Part shown: one piece after another, positions 55,109 to 64,000 of the stretch
How positions within the stretch are numbered: the stretch's first letter is position 1
Layout: each line of letters starts with the position of its first letter
DNA from: Adenanthera pavonina
Lineage: Eukaryota; Streptophyta; Magnoliopsida; Fabales; Fabaceae
Assembly: GCA_026686845.1 (NCBI GenBank)
Contig: JAIVEN010000013.1
Span: forward strand, 18,000,001-18,064,000
Direction of reading: 5' to 3'
Length of the DNA: 64,000 bases
Translations under genes and position numbers: made by a program
Notes under the pieces: model-generated
Seen by the model: the letters and a program-made list of their open reading frames with translations, nothing else
Databases searched by the model: none
What the model was told of the DNA's origin: nothing

Positions 55109-56038
55109 ATTGTGACAAGTGCTTTCTTATGAGAGTGCTAAATTAAAACCACAATTTCAATTAAAAGGAAATCAATTTTTAAAGTAGTGGCAATCACAGA
55201 AAACAAAAGTTCAAAATTGAAGTTATCAAATATCCTAATTTAATTAAACAATAACCAACACAAAATGTGCATAAAAGAACTGAAATTTTCAACAGGAGAA
55301 ATCTCAAGGAAATAGAATAAAGAAGGATGAAAATTGGTAGGAAATTGATAAGGAAAGAAATCTGAAGGAATGACTAATTATAGAGATTTGTGCTCAACAA
55401 ATCAGGAAACAATCCTAAATGATCAAATATATGATGATTTTTTTTTAATAAGATTGAGTTTAAGCAAGGAAAAGCTACTTGGGATTATACTTTATGAAAG
55501 TATAATCATGAATCAAATCAGTAACTCAATCAAATCACAAAATTTTGAATTCAGCCCAAACAAATCTCTTTTTCTTTTTCTTTTTACTATTTTCTTTGTG
55601 GCTATATTCTTTTTTTTTTCTTTAGCAATCAATCTCTCTCTTTTTTTTTCTCAGATTTTTTTTTCTTTTTTAATATATATTTTTTTTTCTGCTACCCTTT
55701 TTTCTTCAGCAAACAATTTTTTTTTTAAATTTGGGCAACTCAAGAATATTGGATGAATCTTTTTTTTTAAAAAAAAAATTTAGATGATGAACAGTGAAAC
55801 GAAACAGTATCATGAAACAGTGGAACGAAACAGTGCCGTGAACAGTATGATGAATAATTCGAAACAGTGCCAGCAAAGCAGTTACCGGAATAGTATGAAA
55901 CAGCGTTGGTGAACAGTGAAAATCCGTACGGGAATGAACAGTGATGCGAAAATTTTCTTGAAGCAACGAAGATAAATTGAAACAAGGAAATAAGCAAACT
56001 AGAGAATACACCTTGATTTGCAAACCTAAGCTCTGATA
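55109..56038 (-). other. Leader remnant of an A/C/H-type element
   Basis: Minus-strand leader joined to H#2 near GACAAGTGCTTTCTTATG. It holds the conserved leader tail, T-rich tracts, an AACAGT cluster (55790-55942) and, at 56030-56038, the first nine bases of the PBS (GCTCTGATA). It breaks there; the LTR is missing. Confidence 0.75.
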
Positions 56039-56691
56039 GCACTCTCTTCTTATCTCATCTTTTACTATTTCCTAGTAGTCATCATCATCAGGCAATATGG
56101 TAAGGACTACATCTATCCATGCTGATTCAAAGAAAGGTTGACCTTGAAACTTCATAAATTCTTTTACATCCTTTAGCATATCTAGAAAAGTAGTCATTCG
56201 GGAATCCCAATAGCTTTAGAGACTTTTGTTATAGAATCTGGATACAATCTCCCATACTCTTTGAGCTTCATTAGTGGGAATTTCTGGGCCTGCTACAATT
56301 GGTTGCTTTCCCAAATCAACCATCTTTATCTTTTCCTTCTTAGCCTTCTTAACTTTTCCCTTTGCAATGTAATTCTTAGCACAATGAGCCAAGTTTTGGC
56401 ATTCCCTTCCTTCTAACTTTGCCTTAATGGGTATCTAAAACTCATCATTGGGTATTTCATTGAGGAGGGTGGTGATCCAGATTGGGTCGGGGTATTCTGT
56501 TCCTAAGCCTTCCAAAAATTTCTTAACTTTAGACTCTCTGCTCACGAAGGTCATTACTTGTTCAAGTCCTTCCGAGTAAGCCCAATATTCCTTTGAGTGC
56601 TTACATATAATCTGATACACTATGAACTCAACATCTACTAGTCTATCCTCAGGGGTATTATTAGGATCCAACAAAAATCCTGCTATATAAT
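56039..56691 (-). pseudogene. Unrecognised coding remnant
   Basis: Less A/T-extreme than its surroundings. Minus-strand frame from 56686: GFLLDPNNTPEDRLVDVEF, YWAYSEGLEQVMTFVSRES, YPDPIWITTLLNEIPNDEF, TAG-type stop, then a Lys-rich part (AKGKVKKAKKEKIK), EIPTNEAQRVWEIVSRFY, another stop, and WDSRMTTFLDMLKDVKEFM ending in LPDDDDY. Only two stops interrupt about 210 codons, so it was a gene not long ago. I do not recognise the family; it is not gag, protease, RT or integrase of the surrounding elements. It could be an exon of a host gene, an endogenous viral fragment or a captured gene. Confidence 0.5.
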
Positions 56692-57510
56692 TGATAGGTG
56701 AACCCTTATGGAATCAATCCAAAGAACTCACTTGAAACAAATAACACTTAGATCATTGCAATTGCAAGGAACACGAAAACCAAAAAATAGAAACAGCAAG
56801 AAGAAAACACAAAAGATATGTTGGTCGAGGTGAATTAGAACCCAAGAGAATAGTCTCTTGAACCCTAGTTCCGGTGACGCCACAAGGATTGACCAATTCC
56901 TTGATAAGTCATAGTATTCTCTCTAGCACTCAAAGAATCACAAGAGGAAACTCACAAAACTGAAATTTTCATCATTCAAATATGCAAAACGTACATGAAA
57001 GTTAGCCTTAAATAGGCAAGGTAAAATCTAACCTAATAATAAGCTTAGAAACCCTAATTAATTTGGGCTTGAGTAATTCTAATAGGATTAGGAGACTTTA
57101 GGCCCAAACAACACTCCTATTGGACCTAGGAAACTAGTAAAATAAAACCCTAAAATGAAATAACGAAAATTCATAAAAAATAATAAAATAATACCTAAGC
57201 CCTTATAAACATGCCACCATATTAATGAAATCACATGTTTGGCACATGACATGCTTATTTACAAGGTGGGCTATCAAAAGGACTACTAATTAACTAATTG
57301 GGCTTTAGTAATTAACAAAGTTCAGCCCATAATTAATAAAAACGAAATTAATACTAATTAAGCCCAATAATGCTTAAGTCACATGCTATTTTAGTGAAGC
57401 ACATGATCTTTTAATTAATCTCTTCCAATGGGCTTTTCTTGGGCTTGAATCTTTCCAAGTGATAAGGCCTCCAACCATGTTCCTGAATTTGTCCAAGTCA
57501 TCCTCTATCA
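56692..57510 (-). repeat. LTR-C, complete, no matching target duplication
   Basis: An 819-bp LTR, TGATAGGTGAACCC...TCCTCTATCA. Left flank ATAAT and right flank TGTTC differ; the right neighbour is another truncated LTR, so a rearrangement followed insertion. Confidence 0.9.
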
Positions 57511-58278
57511 TGTTCTCTTTATCACTCAAAGAATTGTAAGAGAAAAACTCACAAAACTGAAATTTTCATTCATCTAAATCTGAAAAACGCACATAAATGT
57601 TAGCCTTAAATAGGCAAGGTAAAATCTAACATAATAAGCTTAGAAAACCTAATTAATTTAGGTTCAAGTAATCCTAATGGGATTAGGAGACTTTGGGCTC
57701 AAATAACACTCCTATTGGACCTAGAAAACTAGTAAAAATAAAACCCCAAAATAAATAATGAAAATTCATAAGAAAATAATAAAATAAGATCTAAGCCCTT
57801 ATAAACATGCCATCATATTAATGAAATCACATGTTTGGTATATGACATGCTTATTTACAAGGTGAGCCTTCAAAAAGACTACTAATTAACCAATTAAGCT
57901 TTATTAATTACTTAAGTTTAGCCCATTATTAATAAAAATGAAATTTAAAATAAATTAAAGCCTACTAATGCCTAAGTTACATGCTTTTTAATAAAGCACA
58001 TGATCTTTTAAATAGTATCCTCCAATGGACTCCTTTTGGGCTTGGATCTAAACCTTGTATTTTGAAGTTGATGATCACACTTACAAGCTCCTTTTGGGCT
58101 ACAACTTCAATCAAGTGAATGGGCTCTAGTCCATAGAGCTCTTGGATCACTTCAATGCTTCGGTTCCTTGCAATGGATTTTTATCTCTCCAAGCTTGGGC
58201 TTTATGGTTAGCACTTTGATCAAGTTTTACAAGCTCTCTCCAAACTCCTGCAAGTTATGCCTAGCCTTTCCTCCATCA
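57511..58278 (-). repeat. LTR-A-like fragment with decayed tail motif
   Basis: It lacks R-U5 terminal sequence on the left and ends TTCCTCCATCA. On the minus strand U3 starts like type A (GGCTAGGCATAACTTGCA) but then encodes NPLQG directly followed, in another frame, by VIQELYGLEPIHLIEV. The tail motif is therefore still partly present, with GGPMTR lost. Confidence 0.82.
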
Positions 58279-60092
58279 ATGAGCAGGCTAATAAAGATAA
58301 TAGGACCATTAGACAACTTTCATTACCTGATACACATTTTCAGCATTGGTGCCTTACTTATCCTACTTTAGATGCCAAATTTGAGCTTAAAACTAGGCTT
58401 ATTCATTTATTGCCTAAATTCCATGGTTTGGCAGGTCAGGATCCGTACAAGGACTTGAAGCTGTTTCATAAGTCATGTTCAATAATGTGACCCCAGGGTG
58501 TGTCAGAGGATCCGTATAAGGGCATTCCCTTTTTCTCTTGAACGAGCAGGGAAAGATTGGCTCATGTACCTTCCACCCAGTTACCACTAATTGGGATCAG
58601 TTGAAGCGTCGATTATTAGAAAAGTTTTTCCTAGATATCCAAACTTCTTTAATCAGAAAAGATATTAGTGGTATCCGTCAACACAATAGGGAGACATTGT
58701 ATGAGTATTGAGAGCGTTTCAACAATTTGCTCTCTCATCTTGCTCTCATCATAATATTTCAATGAATATTTTGATTCAATATTTTCATGAGGATCTACTT
58801 TCACATGAGAGAAATTTTGTTGATTCAGCTGCTAGGGGAGCTTTGACGGATTTGGTTCCCTAAACCGCTTGGCATTTATTAGAAAAGATGGCAAATAATG
58901 CCCAGCAATTTAGGGCTAGACAATTAGTCAAAGTGAATGAAGTGGGCATTTCGTCTATGGAATCTAAGTTGGATGCCAAGGTGGATAGGATGAATTCCAA
59001 AGTATGATCTCTGTTCTCCTACCTACCATCCTAGATGAAGGGATCATCCAAATCTTAGATATGGTAGTGGTTATCAGTTGTAGCATCAGAGATTTACTCC
59101 GGGTTCATCTTCTTCTTATATGCCTCAAGTGCCAATTAAGCAGCAAATTCCAATTCATGATGAGTCAAAGAAGGATGATGAGATGCAAACAATGATGAAA
59201 CAATTGATGAAGAGTAACATGCTTATTCAAAAGCAACTTAAGGAACAAGATGCGAAGTTACAATAGAAGGATCTCCAGCACAGACAAGAGATGCAAATTC
59301 TTCATAATCAAGTGGGTCAATTAGCTACTTGTTTGAATAATATTCATAGTCAGGGTTCGGGGAAGTTTCCATCACAGACAGTGCCTAATCCTAATGCAAG
59401 AGCTCCCTTCAACCCTAATTATGGTGTTAATGCCATAACTTTAAGGAGTGGAAAGAATGTTACTTTTGCTGACCATTTGATATCTGAAAGCCTTGTTTCT
59501 AAGGGTAAAGACGTGCAAGTTGAGAGTGCAGCACCTACTCAAGAGGTACCTATTAAGTTCTAGCCTTCCTCTTCTTCAACATCATCAAGGGATAAGTCGG
59601 CTTTAGAAAAAACACAAGCCACACCTAAGGAACCTAAAGGAAAAGAGAAAGTGGAAGAGTGAAGCATTTTGCCCTACCCTAATCAGGCAACTCTTTGAAA
59701 GAAGCAGAAGGAGAAGAGTGTCCAGCAAGAGATCTTAGAAATGCTCAAGAAGGTTGAAGTCAATGTGTCACTCCTAGATTTGATCAAGCAATTTCCGAAG
59801 CATGCTAAATTCTTGAAGTTCACACAAACAAGCATAAGACAAGGAATAGTGAAAAGGTTGATCTTAGTATGAGTGCCTCAACGCTTTATCAGCTTCATAT
59901 GCTAGAGAAATACAAAGACACAGGGAGTTTCACTATCCCTTGCACGATTGGCAATTTAGACTTCACTAATCTTTATGTGACCTAAGAACTGCCATATATG
60001 TCATGCCTAAATCAGTGTATGCTCGCTTGCAAGGTGCAGAATTGAAGTCCTAAAAGATGTGCATATCCGATTGGAGTCCTAAAAGATGTGCT
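58279..60092 (+). pseudogene. Athila-like gag remnant
   Basis: Decayed gag of a Ty3/gypsy element of the Athila/Tat type: LLPKFHGLAGQDPYKDLKLF, then PQGVSEDPYKGIPFF, DWLMYLPP, LIQYFHEDLLSHERNFVDSA, ARGALTDLVP and KMANNAQQFRARQ. A Gln/Lys-rich coiled region (59150-59300) and TLRSGKNV (59440-59460) follow, the typical Athila gag end. Many stops and frameshifts. A 17-bp stretch (AGTCCTAAAAGATGTGC) is duplicated at 60046-60062 and 60076-60092. Confidence 0.85.
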
Positions 60093-60755
60093 TGTCAAGG
60101 TGAAGGACCTAATCTTTCCTGTTGATTTTTATGTTTTAAATATAGAGGATGATAGGTTCCAATCTAGTAGTAATGCTCCTTTGATTTAGGTAGACCATTT
60201 TTGAAAATGGAAAGAACAATTATTGATGTTTATTCTGGTGTGTTTTCCATGGAGTTTGATGGTAATGTCATTGAGTTTGATCTGTTTGAGGCTATGAAGC
60301 ATCCATCTGATGATTCTGCTATTGTGGATGTTAATATGCTTGACATGCTTGTTGGCATTACTTCCTTAGATTTCAGGAGTAGCATGATTAGTCCTCTTGT
60401 GATATATCTGGACTTGATGATTCTGTTTCTTGTGATTGCATTGAGACTAGTACTAGTGACATATGTGCTTTTGTTAATTCATTGATGCATTCTGATGATC
60501 ATATTGATGATGATGTTGTGAATACTACTGCTAACACTAGTATTGTAGCATATATGAAATCTTCTGATTCTAGTTCATTTTCTAAGTTGCTCGATGTGGT
60601 AGATGCTATAGAAAATGTTGATTTGACATCTTTAACTGATTCTGACTTGAAAATGAGTCTAGATCGTGTTGCTAGTGCTAGTGGTATAAGATGTTCTCAG
60701 GTGATTGATGTTGTTGATGTTGATATGCATGTTAGTTCTATCAATAGTCCTAGGG
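60093..60755 (+). pseudogene. Athila-like protease remnant and spacer
   Basis: Contains the protease end typical of Athila polyproteins: DLGRPFLKMERTIIDVYSG (the frame is rejoined near 60190), SMEFDGNVIEFDLFEAMKHP, then an Asp/Ser-rich spacer (DVNMLDMLVG; VVDAIENVDLTSLTDSD). At 60756 a solo LTR interrupts. Confidence 0.8.
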
Positions 60756-61781
60756 TGATAGAGGAGCATGGAGAGCTTGATCAAGGTGCTGAACAAGAAC
60801 ATGGAAAGAAATTTTGGGAGCCCAAAGATCCATTGCAATGCTCGATAAGCCCAAAGATTGGAGCAAGGTCCAAAACAATGAAGAAAGGTTTAAATGGATT
60901 GATCCAAGAGTTGCTACTTTTGGAGCCCACTTATTTAGTTCAAGTTACAGTCCAAAAAAAGGAGCCCAAAGGCGTGAAAATGCTCTTAGCTATACAAGGT
61001 CCAGATCCAAAGCCAAAAGGAGCCCATTTGGAAGAGCTAACTTGAAGACATCATGTGCTCTATATGTGACCATAAATAGTGACGTTTTTAATTACGAATT
61101 TTCGTTTATTTAATTTAATTTCTAAAAATAAGTCCTATGGTCAAAGATTGTGTCTTGGAAATTAAGTTTTAGTTGTTTTCTATTTTTAAAATTTAGGCTC
61201 TACAATTTTCTATTAGTTAAAGTAAGAAAGGTACCACCTTTTGATTGATTTGAGGAATATTTTGTTTCCTTTTTCATTTAGATTGTGGTATCTTCTTTAG
61301 GATTGATTATATTTGATTATTTTCTTTATTTTTATTGTAATTTTCCTTTTTTATTTTGGCCTAGGGTTTTGGTTGCCTTATTTCTTTATATAAGGAGCCA
61401 TCTATGTACTTTATGAGACAGATAAATGAGAATGAATTTTTAGAACTTATGTTCTTTTCTTGTGACTTTTTCTCTTGTATCCCTTGTGTTCTTGAGAGAA
61501 TTCTTAGATTTATCAAAGGAGTGATTTTTCTTTGTGGTGTCCCAAGGCTAGGGTTCTAAGAGACGGGTTCTCTTAGGGTCTTATACCATTGACCAACATA
61601 TCTTTCCTATTTTCTTGTCATTTTCGTTCATAATTATTATCCTATTTTTCTAATTTAACGTGTTCATCTATTTTGTGTTTTCTTGTTATTTCGTGTGTCC
61701 TATTTGATTCTAACACGATCCGTGGTTCATTCTGAGTTATTGGAGGTTCAATCGGACGAGTTCCGCTTGGGTCTTTCATCA
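60756..61781 (+). mobile_element. Solo LTR of family E', 5-bp target duplication
   Basis: A 1,026-bp LTR, TGATAGAGGAGCATGG...GTCTTTCATCA, flanked by TAGGG on both sides (60751-60755, 61782-61786). U3 encodes EEHGELDQGAEQEHGKKF, then DPLQCSISPKIGARSKTMK and LEPTYLVQVTVQKKEP, a divergent version of the tail motif. R-U5 matches LTR-E. Confidence 0.95.
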
Positions 61782-62085
61782 TAGGGTTACTGATGTAGTT
61801 CATGCTGATGTTTCTACTAGGATTGGTGTCCACGATGATATTATGCATGCAATTAGTGATGACACTGATGTTGATCATGTTTCTTTATTTGCATGTGTGA
61901 TAGTGTTCAATCTAGTGATTTTATTGTTGTATATGTATGTTCTAATGATGGTACTACTTTTGGATTGATTCACTTTGTTTTGACTAGATGAGAGATACTG
62001 CTGATGGTAATTTTCCTATGCCGGTACATAGTTTGAAAGACATTGTTCTCCAACCACTTGTTCCCTCGGTTGAGCTGCCTCCTAT
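61782..62085 (+). pseudogene. Athila-like spacer continuing to the RT approach
   Basis: Continues the Asp-rich region (IGVHDDIMHAISDDTDVDH) and ends LKDIVLQPLVPSVELPPI, resembling the proline-rich lead-in to RT in Athila polyproteins. It is cut by an A/C LTR at 62086. The RT itself is not in the window. Confidence 0.65.
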
Positions 62086-62785
62086 TGATAAGTGAACCTT
62101 TATATGGAATCAATCCAAAGAATGTACTTGAAGCGAATGACACTCAGATCGTTGCAATTATAAGGAACATAAAAATTGGAAAATAGAGAACAACAAGAAA
62201 AAGATGCATAAAGAAGGGAATAAACAAGAAAAACACAAAAGATATGTTGGTCTATGTGAATTAGAACCCAACAAAACCGGTCTTTTGAACCCTAGTTCCA
62301 ATGACACCACATGGAAAGACTAATTCCTTGATATGTCATAGTTCGTTCTAACACTCAAAGAACACAAGAGAAACTCCAAAAGTCTGAAATTATATTCATG
62401 AAATCTGAAAAACACACATAAAAGATAGCCTTAAATAGGTAAAGTAAAATCTAACTTAATAAGCCTAGAAAATCTTATTAATTTAGGCCAAAGTAATCTT
62501 GATGAGATTAGGAGACTTTGGGCTTAAATAACGTTCCTATTAGCCTAGAAACTAGTGATATAAAACCCTAAACTAAAATAACAAAAATTCAAAAGAAAAT
62601 AATAAGAATATGAGCTAAGCCTTATAAACATGTCATTACATTAATGAAATTACATGTTTGGTATATGACATGCTTATTTACAAGGTGGGCAATCAAAAAG
62701 ACTACTAACTAACTAATTGGGCTTTATTAATTAACAAAGTTCAGCCCATAATTAATAAAAATTAAATTAACACTAATTAGGCCCA
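62086..62785 (-). repeat. A/C-type LTR fragment
   Basis: Starts TGATAAGTGAACC and follows the A/C LTR to ACTAATTAGGCCCAT, where U3 is deleted and gag sequence follows. Subfamily cannot be told without the U3 end. Confidence 0.85.
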
Positions 62786-63227
62786 TCTCCTTGGAATGTT
62801 CAACCACACTTTTAACTTTGGATGACATGTATTTTTGCCTCAAGACTGCTCTCATTTCATTCCGTGATATAATGGAAAGTTCTCTATTCATAGTTCATCT
62901 AATTTCCATATGTTTCAACCAAGCAGCAACCTTTTTACCCAATTAAAAGTAAGCACATTATGCCTTCTCTATTTCGGAGTAGTTGCAACATACGAAGACT
63001 TGTTCAACTTTTCTTTCCCAATCCAAGTAACCATCAGGATTTTTCTCATCATAAAATAGTGGGATCTTCGGTTTGATTTTGCTAAGAACATCCGTGTGAG
63101 TAGGAACCTTTCGATTACGCCTTACTTTTAGAAGGAAGCTCCAAGTGATCCAATTTTGCATTCACTTCCTTAATTTATTATTGAAAGTCTTTAATAAGGC
63201 CTTAAGATCAACTTCTCCAATAGCCAT
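62786..63227 (-). pseudogene. A/C gag-like fragment
   Basis: Minus-strand gag N-terminal half: start MAIGEVDLKALL at 63227, frame breaks near 63180 and 63125, then KVPTHTDVLSKIKPKIPLF, YLDWERKVEQVFVCC, a break near 62945, and SFHGMK/LRQKYM-equivalents down to VVEHSK. It is joined to the LTR fragment with loss of the rest of the element. Confidence 0.82.
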
Positions 63228-64000
63228 GTTTGCAATCTGAAATGTTAGTGTAAAACAAAGAGAAAGAAATAGGGACCTCACACACTCTCTCATGTGTTTC
63301 ACTCAAATAATACAAATGCACTTGTGTTTCTCTCTTGCCTTTTTCCACTCAAAACTTGCTTTCTTATGAGACTGCAAAATTAAAACCACAACTTCAATCA
63401 AAAGGAAATTAGTTTTTAAAGAGATGACAATCATAGAAAACAAAAGTCAAAAACTAAAGTTTTCAAAGATCATAATTTAATTAAGCAATAACCAACACAA
63501 AATGAGCATAAAGGAACTGAAATTGCCCACAAGAGGAAAGAAACTTAAGTGCTGGAAATTGAAGAAAAATAGTTGCAAATAGAATCAAGAAGGATGAAAA
63601 TTAGGAAGGATAAGGAAACAAATCTGAAAGAAAGACAAATTATAGAGATTTAATGGTACTTGTTACCAAAGTTGATAAATTAAGTCAATCAATCAAGTTT
63701 CAAATCGAATCCAATCAAATAATTTTTTTTTGTTTTTTTTTCACTACTCTTTTTTTTTTGCTGCTATATTCCTTTTTCTTTTTTGTAGCAATCAATCTCA
63801 CCCTTTTTTTAATTTTTTTAATTTTTTAATATTTTTTTAGAAGCTGGGAAATTCACACTAAAATCAAAACTAAAACATACTAAGAGGCAGCAATAAAATG
63901 GATGAATTTTTTTTTTTAAAAAAATCTGCTCTAGACTATGAACAATAACGATTGGAACAATGATGAACAGTACCAACAATGATGATAATTTTCTGGACAG
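63228..64000 (-). other. A/C leader, running off the window
   Basis: Conserved leader tail (CACATGAGAGAGTGTGTGAGG on the minus strand), T-rich tracts, and the start of a weak AACAGT-type cluster from about 63940. PBS and LTR would lie beyond 64000. No coding signal. Confidence 0.75.

Noticed and set aside
56435..56674. Unrecognised frame as a Ty1/copia gag
   Set aside because: No copia gag features (no CCHC knuckle, no UBN2-type motifs) were visible in the translated strand, so it stays unassigned.
1..64000. Intact host genes, rRNA, tRNA or microRNA genes
   Set aside because: After removing LTRs, leaders and polyprotein remnants, only the pieces at 29180-29470 and 56039-56691 remain, and neither shows an intact gene.

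Overview
The window looks like repeat-packed nuclear heterochromatin of a flowering plant, probably a eudicot. It is AT-rich, almost every kilobase belongs to a Ty3/gypsy-type LTR retrotransposon, the primer-binding sites match the initiator-Met tRNA 3' end (TGGTATCAGAGC and variants), and one stretch is Athila-like. I see no intact host gene, no RNA gene and no CRISPR array. The species cannot be named from the sequence. Family letters (A, B, C, D/G, E, H, J, K/L) are mine and apply only to this window.

Layout. 1-5418: decayed autonomous element H#1 (protease-RT-RNase H-integrase, + strand), bounded and split by LTR-C and two LTR-G insertions. 5419-10885 and 15934-16017: LTR-J pieces and degraded element B#1, holding solo LTRs of C and J. 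10886-15933: complete non-autonomous element A (- strand) inserted in the RT of B#1. 16018-20192: element B#2, fused to B#1 and internally deleted. 20193-22711: non-autonomous E remnant and LTR. 22712-26455: rearranged tandem D element (- strand). 26456-29179: B#4. 29471-35250: B#5 (- strand, the best preserved B). 35274-40295: mosaic A/C element (+). 40296-42345: nested LTR-C, J and E pieces. 42346-44033: L element. 44034-48574: A/C mosaic element (- strand) with an uninterrupted 851-codon frame. 48575-49652: K, A and C scraps, including a 98-bp inverted repeat. 49653-55108: autonomous element H#2, whose polyprotein is open except for three TAG codons. 55109-58278: leader remnant, an unrecognised coding remnant and two LTRs. 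58279-62085: Athila-like gag-protease interrupted by a solo LTR-E'. 62086-64000: another A/C fragment.

How they fit together. H supplies gag, protease, RT, RNase H and at least the start of integrase. The A/C elements share the R-U5 part of the LTR, the PBS variant and the whole leader with H, but encode only a gag-like protein, a degenerate protease remnant, a Lys/Arg-rich linker and the C-terminal tail of integrase. They look like parasites of H. In B, D, H, J and E' the integrase tail runs into the LTR and ends in a related DPLQGxGGPMTR-type motif. Six solo LTRs have perfect 5-bp target duplications, which gives a readable order of nesting. Most coding regions are pseudogenes.
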